This document shows, one piece after another, positions 30,100-40,780 of a DNA stretch of 64,000 nucleotides. The DNA comes from Channallabes apus. Lineage: Eukaryota; Chordata; Actinopteri; Siluriformes; Clariidae. The notes beneath the pieces were generated by a model. The model ran no database searches, had not been told where the DNA came from, and saw only the letters and a list, made by a program, of their open reading frames with translations. Each line of letters starts with the position of its first letter. Within the stretch, counting starts at the first letter, position 1. The stretch lies in NCBI GenBank assembly GCA_030522415.1, contig CM060113.1, positions 11,790,065 through 11,854,064 on the forward strand, given 5' to 3'. A program made the position numbers and the translations under genes.

Positions 30100-31989
30100 T
30101 ATACTGTACTGTATTTCTAAGATATAGTTTGTAATATATGTACACATTTTTATTGCACATGCATCTTCAAATGGCTATGAACAACTCGATGTGTGTGTGC
30201 ATTAATTTTGACCCATGAACTATTATGCTTTAATACACAGCAGGCCTTCCCAGAAAGATATCCACAGAGGAGGCAAGTTGGTTGATCCTGTCAACAACAA
30301 CAACAAAAAAAACCCATCACGATTGAGTGCAGCATATATTTTTGTATTCTAAAGAAGAGGTCGGAAACACAACAAGCACACACACATTTTGTGCCTTTGG
30401 CATGCATGTGCTGAGTGATCCAGGCTATTTTTATAAACCGCTTGCTGTCATGCATCTGAGCTTAAGCATTCCTGAGTCCATAATTCTCCCTGCATGGACA
30501 AAGGGGATTTGCAGTGTGCGTTTAACGTGCTGCGCGCAGAATAAGCACAGACTGGGTTATTTCCGTTTGTCTATTTGTTTCCTAGTGACTCTGTTTGCAC
30601 ATTAAGCTCACAGACCAACAAGTTACCATCAGCTTGTTCACCTTAGAATAATAACTCGCTTTCAAGCTAACATGCAGTTGAGTGCCCAATTTGCATGCCC
30701 AAATTGAATAATAAGAAAGTGTTAATTAGTTTTTAAAAACAAGATTTAGTTAGCTTTCACAAATTATTCATTATTTACAAATGTTACAAATATAAACCAA
30801 AAAACAAATGAAATGAAGTTTGTATCTCCCTTGTAAATGTTCTCATGAATACCACAGCAATGTCCTAGTGGATAATCTAAATACAACAATAAACATTTTT
30901 AATGAATTTATGAATTTAGACTTCATATAGTGTCCGACATCAAGGCTAAAGTACAACTACCAACCAGGGAGAGTGAAGAATATCACATGCTTCCTCTGAA
31001 CCACATAACTGCACCAACTGCATCTTTTCAAACTGCAAACTCACGCACCGTTCACACACCAATCAGCTCTCTCTAGGGCCGTGAGAGAGCTGATTGGTGT
31101 GAGGCTACAACATCAACCGGTATGATGTCTGGATGATAGGTTAAGCATGTTACAGCTGCACCGTTCAGCCCTTCCTATAAAACACATTGCTTTTTTCTAT
31201 TTGGCATAACAGAGAAAGAGTGAAAGTGATTTTTTTTTCCTACTAATTTACTGAGCTACATTAAATGTATGAACTATAATAGGTCAAAGGAAATTATAAT
31301 AACTGCCAAATTGCTGCTGTATAAGAAGAAAACAAACACATCAGCATGAGCTGTTATTGGAACGTTTTTGTTGTTTTTTTGGTTTGTTTGTTTGTTTGTT
31401 TGTTTTGTGGAAGTAGAACAGTAATTCTAGTTCAATACAAGACTTCATGACACCACTTTGTCATTGATTATTTTCCAACAACGGCATATCCTGAAGTGTT
31501 TTAGTCTTTACATAACTAGTACAGTATGCCCACACTATGCCTTTAGAACTGCCTCCAACCGTGTATCCTCTGAACAGCCTTTGGATCTTATTAGTTATGT
31601 ATTCGCCCTACTTCAGCTCACACGCCTGCACATTCTTGCTGACATTTCTGTTTGAACTCTGCTAGATTGCTTGGAATTTATGTTAAAATTCTGCCAGATA
31701 TTACACACTATATTGTTAAGATCAGGTCTTTTATATTTGTCTGTTGTTTTCTGGATTCCTGCTGCTACACATTGGACATGCCAGGGTCTTTTGTTTTAGA
31801 TCGTTCCGTGCAAGGGTTCCGTGCAAGCTTTTATGATTTTAATATCTGCACTATACATTTGTATCATATCCCAGTAAGACCATTATCTAAAACAAAATCC
31901 CTTATTCCTAGGTCATCCATATTTAGACCATTTACCACTATTCCAGTCAAGTATGCTCTTACAATGTTTCTTTATGTTCACTATAGGCT
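30100..31989. other. No recognised gene
   Basis: Unique-looking DNA. Contains a perfect 19-bp hairpin (31055-31101) and a (TTTG)n tract at about 31381-31405. No coding region supported. Confidence 0.5.
31055..31101. repeat. Perfect 19-bp inverted repeat with 9-base loop
   Basis: Arms CACACCAATCAGCTCTCTC (31055-31073) and its exact complement (31083-31101) flank the loop TAGGGCCGT. Confidence 0.9.
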
Positions 31990-32270
31990 ACTGTACATTA
32001 TTCAGCCAAAAGTTTGTACACATGACTATCACATCCATATGTGATATTTTTCTCAAAATGTAGGTGCGCAAAACAGTTCTAGCATGACAATGTTCCTCAT
32101 CATGAAGCAAGCTCCATACTTCAAACTAGCTCTAAGACTCTAATGTTGTGCTAGGGTTGTTGTGGAAGTGGCCTGTAAAAAGGCCTGACCTCAAATAAAC
32201 ACCTTTCAAAAAATTTGGAAGATGAACTGCACCCCAGACCTTATTATCTGATATCATCCTGACATTGAGA
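31990..32270 (+). mobile_element. Probable Tc1-type relic
   Basis: Begins near TTCAGCCAAAAGTTTGTACA. A stretch GGCCTGACCTCAAATAAACA followed by CACCTTTC and CTGCACCCCAGACCTT resembles the PDLNPIEHLW...L catalytic region of a Tc1-type transposase at the DNA level. Strongly decayed; termini unclear. Confidence 0.4.
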
Positions 32271-32889
32271 TTTCAGAAGAGATAGACAGCACTGATAACA
32301 TCACATCTAAAGCGCTATTTACTTCCATTTTCAGGTAAAATGGGCTTCCATATCTGATTCGATCCATGCCTCAGTACTCTGCATAATTTTCAAGACTGCT
32401 TATAGAAAATAAGCCAGACTTTGGGCTCAAGGTTTCTCGGAAATGATCCCAAGGCCTGAATGTCAAAATTCCCTAACACTTAAATATCTGCAGCTGTTCA
32501 TTGTTGAAGCTCAAAGTCACACTTGGAAAAGTGAATCACAAGATCATCCTATTATATTCTCAAATTGTTTTAATATCCAAAGCCCTGTGGTGATGAACGA
32601 GTAACAAAGTAGCAGGTGTGGGTACAGTGGAAGCCATAGCCATGGAGGTTCAAACAGACAGCTCAAGTTATAAGGTCATATTTCACTGAAATGGAGCAAC
32701 CTTGTGATTCAGCAATCACCTGAGTGTGTAAGCACCCTCTTTAGGATTGCACTGCTTACCTCCATAGCAAAAAGAAAAGGCTAGAAATGGCTCCTTATAC
32801 ATCCCCTGCTACCCAAGCCTTATCCAGCTTACCTTGTCTGCAGGGAACCTTACAAATTGCAATTAAATTTCAAAGACAATTTACATCTC
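32271..32889. other. No recognised feature
   Basis: Nothing supportable seen between the Tc1-type relic and the LINE endonuclease. Confidence 0.45.
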
Positions 32890-33600
32890 TCTTAAAAACA
32901 GTGCATGGAACATGCACATGCTAATGGACAGAGGTGATGCAAACAGACCTCAAAGAACAATATGCATAAAGAGCCTGCCCATTACAACATGGATTTTGTA
33001 GCTCTTAGTGAGACTCATCTCACAGGGGAAGGACAATTACATGTAAATGGTTCTGATTACACTTTCTGTAAGTGATCGGGCACTTGAAAATTCACCCAGA
33101 GTCTAGTGTGGGTTTTGCAATTAAGACTGTTCTTGTTAGCAAATTACCTAGTCCTCCTAAAGGCATACATGTTAGAGAAATACAGTATGCATATAATTTC
33201 CCTTATGGAATGGTAAGAAACACCTTATTATTGTCAGTGACTAGGCATCTATTATGATAATCCCAGATGAGTTGAGAAAACGGAGTGGGTCAGTGTAACA
33301 CCAATCACATTCAGCTTTTTCCAAACTGTGTGGGATTCAATTCTGGTCTTCCATCTCCCTAATGGTAACCTCAGTCCTCAGTCAAAGCACTGGCACTTGA
33401 TTGATTACATTATCACCACTAAAAGTGACAGACAAGGTGCAGAAGTAAAAAAAAATAATCCATGTGTGACATTGAATGCTCGACTGCCACTACAATGCCC
33501 ATCAAAATTCAACCCCAGAGATTCTAATGCCTATAAGACTGAAAGATATAAATGAAGATCACAGTCTATAAACTAAAAGATAATTGCAACAGACTTAACT
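32890..33600 (+). pseudogene. LINE apurinic-type endonuclease remnant
   Basis: Mixed frames on + encode ALSETHLTGEGQL-like sequence (GTAGCTCTTAGTGAGACTCA, the SET motif of AP endonucleases), then SSVGFAIKTVLVSKLPSPPK, an NGNLSPQSKHWHLIDYIITT block (the HLIDY catalytic region) and LNARLPLQCPSKFN. The intact enzyme nicks target DNA to prime reverse transcription. Many stops and frame changes. Confidence 0.72.
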
Positions 33601-34019
33601 TTATGAATGCAATAGAAAAATAATTTTAATTCCTTATTCTAAATTATTTTACATGGTTAAAATATACAAAATGTTTATATGATACAGTTTATAATGTAGT
33701 ATTTGTTCTTAACAGTTACAAGAACCTTATATTAAACAGTATAAGGGAGTTGGAACGGGCTTGCTCCATTCACTCCAAGCATCAATCTGGTATTGCAGTA
33801 TCTCCAGGATTGAAGGAGTGGTGGTGGCTCAGTGTGCTGAGGTTCTGAGTTACCGATCAGAAGGTCGACAGTTGGAGCCCCCGCTCTGCCTGGTTGCTGC
33901 TGTTGGGCCCTTGAGCAAGGCCCTTAAACCTGTCTGCTCCAGGGGTGCTGTATAATGGCTGACTCTGTGCTCTGTCCCCAATCTACTAACAAGAAGCTGG
34001 GATATGCAAAGAATAAAGA

Positions 34020-34220
34020 GTTCCCTTTCAAAGGCCTTTACTCGATGCTGCATGAAAACGCTATGGGAACCATTTTGTCACGTTGCCAGTTGTGAAGCAT
34101 GTGTGCAAACACGCCAAATTTTTGGCTGTATATAACCTCGGTCAGGTGACATCATCTGATTAGACGCAGGTGGAGGTTATAAATACTAGTGAGCCGGCGA
34201 CAAACCTCAGATCATTTGTC
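34020..34220 (+). repeat. DIRS left inverted terminal repeat
   Basis: Begins GTTCCCTTTCAAAGGCC. The inner part is the complement of 37152-37340. The outer 30 bases differ from the right end, as is usual for DIRS elements, where the internal region restores each end. Confidence 0.88.
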
Positions 34221-34319
34221 TTCATGCTGACATTGTGATCGCGTGTGTGCAGCAAGCATTTAAAAGCCATTCTAAACAGAGAGAAAAAAAAAAAAAACAC
34301 AATAAAACTCACCAGATAA

Positions 34320-34543
34320 AATGGTGGAGTTTAGTGTCTCATGCCTGTGCGGTAACCGTCTTTCTGAAGACGATACTCATAACCTCTGTTTTGAATGTTT
34401 GGGTGAAAGCCACGCTCTCCTTGGACTTGAAGCAGTGTGATAATCTCCAAATGAAGGTGCTACGAGCGCGTCTCGCGTTCTTTAGGGAGCCAGGAGCCGC
34501 TCTGCACTCCTGGGGCTCACAGGTTGATTTGGCCGAGGTCTAG
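34320..34543 (+). pseudogene. DIRS gag-like N-terminal remnant
   Basis: The + frame encodes a cysteine-containing start (ACAVTVFLKTI with CG and LCFECLG-type residues in the adjacent frame) and then DNLQMKVLRARLAFFREPGA. This resembles the N-terminal region of fish DIRS gag, which has paired cysteines followed by a MKVLRARLA-type helix. The frame stops at about 34543, where sequence jumps directly into the RT. The C-terminal gag and the N-terminal half of RT are deleted at about 34540-34546. Confidence 0.55.
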
Positions 34544-34545
34544 CC

Positions 34546-35797
34546 CTATCACCCCGCACATACACGAAATGCATGGATGCAGTTCTGGCTCCCTTGAGGC
34601 TCCAGGGCATCCGCATTCTGAATTACATAGACGACTGGCTAATCCTGGCCCAGTCTCAGCAGCTAGCACTTCGACACCGGGATGTCGTCCTAGCTCATCT
34701 TCATTCGCTGGGATTGAGACTCAGCGCCATGAAAAGCGTTCTGTTTCCAGCGCAGGTGACAACCTACTTGGGCGTCAGGTGGAATTCGATCTATGCAGGC
34801 ACATCTGTCTCCTGCTCGCGTCGAATCCATAAACAACGCTCTGAAGGAAATCAGGCTGGACCAAGAAGTGACTGTACATCACTTACAAAAATGTTTAGGC
34901 CTCATGGCAGCTGCGTCCATGGTGATACCCTTGGGTCTCCTGCACATGAGAGCTTTTCAGCTGTGGTTAAGAGCCAGGGGAGTTCACACGAGAACAAATC
35001 CCCGAAGGCGGATAAGGGTTACACGCAAAGGACTTCGTACCCTTTCTATGTGGTTCAGACCCCGGTTTCTCGCCTTGGGTCCCACTCTAGGTCCGTCTTG
35101 TCATCGCAAAATGCTAACGACAGACGCTTCCCTTACCGGCTGGGGCGCGGTCTTGAATGGCCGTCCAGCCCAAGGGAGCTGGAGAGGCCACCTTTTCGCA
35201 TGGCACATCAATTGCCTCGAAATTATGGCTCTATTTTTAGCTCTACAGCATTTTCTCCAGCAGCTGAGAGGCTACCATGTCCTAGTGCAGGTGGACAGCA
35301 CATCGGTAGTCTCCTACATAAATCGCCAGGGCGGCCTGCGTTCGTGATGCTTGAACCAGCTAGCACATCAGGTTCTGCTCTGGGCTCAGGACAAGTTCCT
35401 GTCCCTCAGAGCGATTCACATTCCAGGATACAGGAATGTGGGAGCAGACTTTCTGTCCGGGCAAGCTGTGAATCACGGGGAATGGAAACTCCACCCCGAA
35501 GTAGTCGCTCAAATCTGGGAGAGATTCTTTACAGCAGAGGTGGACCTCTTTGCCTCCCAGGAGACTGCACAATGTCCCCTCTACTACTCTTTGACTCATC
35601 CAGCTCCCCTGGGTCTGGACGCGATGGCCCATACGTGGCCCAATTTACGCCTCTATGAGTACCCTCCAGTAGCTCTGCTCCCGGGAGTCCTGGCGAGGGT
35701 CCATCAACACGGTTTGCGCCTCTTATTGATAGCGACCCGTTGGCCGGCCCGAGTATGGTTCTCAGAGATAATATCTCTCCTCGACGGCTCACCTTGA
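34546..35797 (+). pseudogene. DIRS reverse transcriptase (partial) and RNase H
   Basis: The RT is entered at SPITPRTYTKCMDAVLAPLR and continues RILNYIDDWLILAQS, the YIDD catalytic motif; the fingers and motif A are missing. A frameshift near 34790 (after YLGVRWNS) moves coding to another frame: MQAHLSPARVESI, LQKCLGLMAAASMVIPLGLL. The RNase H follows with LTTDASLTGWGAVL (first Asp), NCLEIMALFLAL (Glu) and VLVQVDSTSVVSYINRQGG (Asp). A TGA stop at 35345-35347 lies within GLRS*CLNQLA. The frame then continues with HIPGYRNVGADFLSGQ and a C-terminal domain (VDLFASQETAQCPLYYSLTH) to about 35797. The C-terminal domain occupies the place where DIRS1 elements carry a methyltransferase-like domain; I cannot confirm catalytic motifs. 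Confidence 0.85.
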
Positions 35798-36919
35798 ATG
35801 ATTCCAGTGAGGAGGGATCTTCTATCTCAGGGGCAGGGGACAATATTTCATCCCTGGCCCGAGCTCTGGAACCTTCACGCTTGGCCCCTGAACGGGACCA
35901 ATTGAGTCAAGCCGGCCTTTCAGCCGGCGTAATTGACACCATCCTGAGTGCCAGGGCTCCCTCAACTAGAAGGATTTATGCCTTCAAATGGAAGGTATTC
36001 GAGAGCTGGTGCATGGCAAAGCAGGTGGACCCAGTCCACTGCCAAATCGTTTCTGTGCTGGAATTCCTGCAAGAGAAATTGTCCTCGGTCTTGTGCCCTA
36101 GTACTCTCAGAACGTACGAGGCCGCTATTTCAGCCTGCCACGTTCTGACTGAAGGGGTTACTATGGGAAATCATCCTTTAGTTGCCCGTTTCATTTGTGG
36201 AGCTAAATGGTTGAGGCCACCCACTAGAGTCACGGCTCCTTCGTGGGATTTATCTATCGTTCTCGAAAGTCTAATCGACACTCCTTTTGAACCACTAGAG
36301 TCAGCGCCCGACAAGCTTCTGACTCTCAAGATGGTTCTTCTTATGGCCAATACCTCTCTCAAGAGAATCGGAGACCTGCGTGCATTATCAGTCTCCCCAT
36401 CTTGCCTGGACTTTGCCCCTGGGCTAGTCAAGGCCATTCTGCATCATCACCCAAACTATCTACCGAAAGTTCCTTTCTCAACCATGCACCCTGTCGTCCT
36501 GAAAGCCTTCTGTCCTCCGCCTTTTGCGGATTCGGAGCAGGAGAAACTTCACCTACTGTGCCCAGTGCCTTCAGGCCTATGTCCACCGCACCAGCCAGTG
36601 CCGTAAGTCAGAGGAACTCTTTATATGTTATGGAGGCCGCAACCGGGGGGCGGCCGCCACCACACAAACTCTGTCACACTGGGTGAGAGATGCTATTGCC
36701 CTCTCCTACAAGGCGCGTGGACTCACTTCGCCTCTAGGAGTCAGGGCTCATTCAACCAGAGGGGTCGCCTCATCTATTGCTCTTGCAAGAGGTACTCCCC
36801 TGCAACAAGTGTGTGACGCGGCGGGTTGGTCCTCTCCGCACACATTTGTAAGATTTTATAGTCTGGATGTCCATGCCACTCCGGGCTCACGAGTCCTTGA
36901 GTCAGCTTCCCAGACATGA
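35740..36919 (+). pseudogene. DIRS tyrosine recombinase (one frameshift)
   Basis: The gene overlaps the end of the RT/RNase H frame, as is usual in DIRS elements. An N-terminal core-binding domain contains LSARAPSTRRIYAFKWKVFE and VSVLEFLQEKLSSVL. The catalytic domain has TSLKRIGDLRALSV (first Arg). After a frameshift near 36565 (following LHLLCPV) it resumes with AYVHRTSQCRKSEELF, VRAHSTRGVASSIAL (H-x-x-R) and AGWSSPHTFVRFYSLDV (W and nucleophilic Tyr). All four conserved catalytic positions are still encoded. The enzyme integrates the circular DNA copy of the element by strand exchange, so no target duplication forms. The frameshift makes this copy inactive unless bypassed. Confidence 0.88.
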
Positions 36920-37003
36920 ATCTGAGACTTCCTGGCCTTGTGCGCACACGCTACACAACCTGGGGGTCCAGACGCTTATAGTGCAGCGGCGTTGGTATTC
37001 TCG

Positions 37004-37113
37004 TTCCCATAGCGTTTTCACGCAGCATTGAGTAAAAGCCTTTGAAAGGGAACATCTCGGGTTACTTTGCTGTAACCCTGTTCCCTGAAAAGGCGGGAAC
37101 GAGATGCTGCGTC
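37004..37113 (+). repeat. DIRS internal complementary region
   Basis: Bases 37004-37052 (TTCCCATAGCGTTTTCACGC onward, ending CCTTTGAAAGGGAAC) complement the left end. Bases 37053-37113 (ATCTCGGGTTACTTTGCTGT onward) complement the right end. In the DIRS replication model this region templates the joining of the two ends into a circle. Confidence 0.88.
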
Positions 37114-37151
37114 CGAATGCCGCACTACCACGTGACCGGATGTCCGTTCAG

Positions 37152-37378
37152 ACAAATTAATCTGAGGTTTGTCGCCGGCTCACTAGTATTTATAACCTCC
37201 ACCTGCGTCTAATCAGATGACGTCGCCTGACCGAGGTTATATATAGCCAAAAATTTGGCGTGTTTGCACACATGCTTCACAACCGGCAACGTGACAAAAT
37301 GGTTCCCATAGCGTTTTCACGCAGCATCTCGTTCCCGCCTTTTCAGGGAACAGGGTTACAGCAAAGTAACCCGAGATG
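37152..37378 (+). repeat. DIRS right inverted terminal repeat
   Basis: Complement of the left repeat from ACAAATTAATCTGAGG to the GCGTTTTCACGCAGCAT region. It ends CAGCAAAGTAACCCGAGATG at 37378. Confidence 0.88.
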
Positions 37379-37559
37379 TTTCATTGTGCAGTAATGTACA
37401 TGTGACGAATAAAGGCTGAACTAAACTTAACTTATTTTAAATATTGTATGTTATGTACTTTTGCCAACCAAAAGAAAGCACATTTCCTTATTTGATTTGA
37501 TTGTGTTGAAATAATAAAAAAAAAAGACAGATTATCTGCTTGAGCAAATACATGCACTC

Positions 37560-39320
37560 ACTGCAAAATACCTACATACCTAAATGAATGTGTTTCACAA
37601 TATATGTAGAAGAGTGCACAAAAAAACTCAGATCAAAGACGTCTGGCTGAGTAACAAAGCTGATGAGAATCAAAACTGTGCCGACAGACATGACATAAAA
37701 CATTTCTATAATGCTTTAAAAGAAGCTTATGGCCCAACATCATCTGGATCTTCCCCGCTTGTTTGTCCTAGCTCTTAAAGAGCTGATATTAAACAGCTGG
37801 GCCAAACACTTTGATAGTGTCATGAACCATCCTTCAACCATAAATGAAGAAGCAATAAATAGTTTTCTCCCAGTTGCCATCAGTAAGGCTCTACATGATG
37901 TACCTAGTCTGATTGAAACACAGAAAGCCATTTATATGCAGCAAAGCCCTGGGATTGAACCCAATCCCTTATGAAATCTATAAGGTAAGTGGCACAACTC
38001 TTAAACAAAACTACATCTGTTATTTGAACTCATGTTGCACCTTTTGGAATTCAAAGATATCTTTATTTTGCATCTAGAAGCATAAGGGTAAGTTTGCGAT
38101 AACCACTGAGGTATTTTATTACTTTTCATTGCTGGCAAGACTTTGGTCAAACTGTTCCTGAACTGCATCACAGAACATTCTGATAAGAAGCATCTTGTGA
38201 ATCTTCTTCTAACGCCTATGTGCCTACTCACTGAGAGCCAGAGTGGAGTGTCATCATGAATTTTGCTGCAAGGCAGGTGCAAATAAAATATCAGAAACAA
38301 AGTTTTCCACATGTCAATTTAACCAAAACTTGCAATGACGGACTACAGAAAATTCTGCCTATGTATGGATGTCCACCAAAATTTATATCTATGTATGCAC
38401 AGTTTCATGATGATTTGCAAGCTCATATTAGGGACAAAGGCAAAGCATGTCATCCTTTAAATATTACAAATCAAGTTATACAGGGTTGTGTTTTAGCATG
38501 GACATTGTTCAGCAAATTATTTTTATAGTTACTGGTGGTTTCAGTGATGGGGATGACTTCTTATTTGTGATTACTCTGCCCTCAATGTGAGATCTGAATC
38601 TGACGTGCAACGTAGTGTTCATACATTTTCAGCTGCCTGCTCTAAAGTTGGCCTCATTATCAGTCCTCATTATCAGTCCATGAATTCTGAAGTGTGATAC
38701 AGACCCTGATAAGCCTTATACTGTAATAAACCAAACTAAAGATCAATAGTCAATGATTTAATATTGCTGGATGATTTATTTATCTAAAAAGGACATTTTT
38801 ACAGAATATCACCAAGGAGAGGTACAGTATAAAACTGTAGAATAGGTTGAAAGTTTTACAAGGCAGTAGTGCTTCCAATTCTTTAGTATGTGCATAGACA
38901 GTACTGTACATAGTTATCATGGTAAGAAGCTCAATACCTACCATATGACCTGCTTAGGAAACAAACTCAGTAACAAATGACAAGATAAGATCCCTGACAT
39001 TGAAGTAGCAGCACCAGCAAGATTGCCTAACAGTTTGAAAAAGTTCCAACTCAGATTGGTAGGTCATATAGGTTGCATGCCATATTTTCAGCTTCCCAAA
39101 ATAATGTTCTGTGCTGGACTGAAAGAAAATAAACGGTCATATGGGGGTCAGAAGAAGTGACACGAAGACAACCTGAAAAAATTCAACATACATCTTCATA
39201 AATGGAAAGCGAAAGCTTTGAATTGCAGAGTGCCATTCATTGATTCAACACCTGAACAGCACTGGTACAGTACGTTAGTGAATAGGCAAAAAGACTTGAA
39301 AGACAACAATGTGCAATGAG
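37560..39320 (+). pseudogene. LINE reverse transcriptase and C-terminal remnant
   Basis: Plus-strand blocks in mixed frames: NICRRVHKKTQIKDVWLSNK and FYNALKEAYGPTSSGSSPL (about 37590-37760, linker); NSWAKHFDSVMNHPSTINEE (about 37790); FAARQVQIKYQ, YGCPPKFISMYAQFHDD and QVIQGCVLAWTLFS (RT palm, about 38260-38510, where VKQGCVLAPTLFS is usual). The C-terminal blocks MTCLGNKLSNK, QDKIPDIEVAAPARLP, RSYGGQKK and DNLKKFNIHLHKWKAKAL (about 38950-39220) are typical of this LINE's tail. The motif C region (DD) is degraded. The order and spacing continue from the endonuclease at 32.9-33.6 kb. Confidence 0.75.
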
Positions 39321-39980
39321 ACAAGTTTGAGGGGTTTTCAATTCAAACAAGGATTTTCAATTGTGCAGAATAACAGGATATACATTTATGAGATGTGTCA
39401 TGTATTCATGAGAGGAAAAACTCCCTTTATTTCTCTATAAAATCCCCTCTTCTCTTATTCCTGCATTTCACTAATGCTTGGATAACATCAGGGTAGAAAC
39501 TTTTCTCAGTACATTTGATCAGACTGTCTGCTTCATGTCTGAAACAATTGGCCGTGAAGGAACTCCTTTAATCGAAGAACCTTGTGGAACTTGCTTAGAG
39601 CGAGGTCAGGACTGTATGGGTAATGGGTAAATTCCAGATGTGTTCCTATAATGTGCAAGTGGTGTTTGCAAATGATTATAAGTATAATTCCCACAGACAG
39701 ATGCTCCTCTTCCACAAGTTATACATCGATTTTCAAGACTCCGCCATTTCACTCACTGAATGTTCACAAGAAAAACTGCAGTGGGCTCCGAGCCATCTCG
39801 GCCGGGATAATCATTCATGGATATATGACCTTTTTTAAGACTTTTACACCATTTAAATGTTATACTGCCGCTAAGACTCTCATCACTGTCCTGGGCTTAA
39901 AGCCTTCTGTAAATGTCAATCGGTTTTACGCCTTCGTTTACGAGAAATGTTATCACAAGTCCCAGTTTGACTCATAGAAA
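39320..39980 (-). mobile_element. Mariner-type relic, deletion derivative 3
   Basis: Ends: left TTTTCAATTCAAACAAGGAT, right ACAAGTCCCAGTTTGACTCA. On the minus strand the N-terminal part (RWCKSLKKGHIWMIIPAEM-type, in mixed frames) and an ELYL.IICKHHLHIIG-type HTH region join directly to THYPYSPDLALSKFHKVLRL, the mariner YSPDLAPSDFH catalytic block. The central domain is deleted. Same deletion style as the relic at 25349-25940. Confidence 0.66.
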
Positions 39981-40780
39981 CTACAATAATGTCATGTCCA
40001 AGATGCCTGCACACATTTCACTCAAGTATAGGACTCTTTAACCACTTACGGACCCATAAATCACGATTTATCAATTTGAGGCTGTTAGAATGTGGTCATC
40101 ATTGAGTGTGAAATACAAACAACACTATCCATAGCTGGCATGTCTCACGGTTTACCTTTTGTTAAAGTTTCATAGCTTTAATGGGAATTTTTCTTTTTTT
40201 CGTTTTATTACAGAATGTCAAATATATAAATAAATACAGGCACATTGCCTGTACTGTATGTCACTACAGCCCCATAAGACTGAGTAAACCATTAAGCTTT
40301 ACCCACCATAACTGACTAATTCTGCTCATTGAGTTGAAACTCAATTTGTGCACAGACTAAACATCCAGTAATGCACGTTAACCAGCAACTAGCCAACTAA
40401 ATAACCAAAATACATGAGAGAAATGGTGTATGCAGTTTAACTGCATGGGGAAATTAAAAATAGAAGAACACTAGGCTTTTTGTGAAGTAGGTAGAAGTGG
40501 CATAAAGGTCATACACACTAACTGCCGTGATGAAATGGAAATTAAACAGTGACAGCCATTGTTACATTTGTGTTAACACCTTAAGAATGCTCAGGAACAG
40601 AATGCAAGCTACACAATATGGAGCATAGCATTTAAGAGCAATTCCCCCCCACGCACACACACAAATAATGATGTGTCACTTTAAAAAAAAAGGTCATCCC
40701 TATTTTACTCACACAATGACATATAAGTAGTGGCTTAACAGTTTAGCATTTCACTGTGCTGTAATGTATATGTTTTTCTT
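39981..40780. other. No recognised feature
   Basis: No gene or clear repeat, apart from a short SINE/LINE-tail-like stretch (GCATTTCACTGTGCTGTAAT, about 40746). Confidence 0.45.

Larger units (their letters stand above)
34020..37378 (+). mobile_element. DIRS1-type tyrosine-recombinase retrotransposon
   Basis: The inverted terminal repeats (34020-34220, 37152-37378) share over 150 bp, including GGAACCATTTTGTCACGTTG and GGAGGTTATAAATACTAGTG. An internal complementary region (about 37004-37113) contains, back to back, the complements of the extreme left and right ends. The coding order is gag, RT, RNase H, tyrosine recombinase, the hallmark of DIRS1 elements. There is no target duplication; GTT occurs at both junctions. 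Length is about 3.36 kb, shorter than full elements because gag and RT are internally deleted. Confidence 0.92.
33815..37440 (+). mobile_element. tRNA-derived SINE (second family), split by a DIRS element
   Basis: The first half (33815-34019) has GTGGTGGCTCAGTGTGCTGA (A-box-like), GAAGGTCGACAGTTGGAGCC (B-box-like), GGGCCCTTGAGCAAGGCCCT and GCTGGGATATGCAAAGAATA. The second half (37379-37440) is TTTCATTGTGCAGTAATGTA followed by CATGTGACGAATAAAGGC. Joined, they read as one SINE of about 265 bp. GTT is present at both junctions with the DIRS element. Confidence 0.78.
32890..39320 (+). mobile_element. Endonuclease/RT LINE relic, split by SINE plus DIRS
   Basis: Endonuclease sequence lies at 32890-33600 and RT/C-terminal sequence at 37560-39320, both on + and in the correct order. 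A SINE (33815-34019 and 37379-37440) containing a DIRS element (34020-37378) separates them. Without these the LINE relic would be about 2.8 kb. Its protein resembles the vertebrate and invertebrate LINE group whose products end in a GGQKKRFKD-type tail; clade assignment (RTE-like) is tentative. Confidence 0.75.

Noticed and set aside
34573..35658. A single 361-codon frame through the DIRS element taken as one protein
   Set aside because: Only its first about 70 codons are RT. The rest is out of frame with the RNase H, which lies in the frame opened at 34793.
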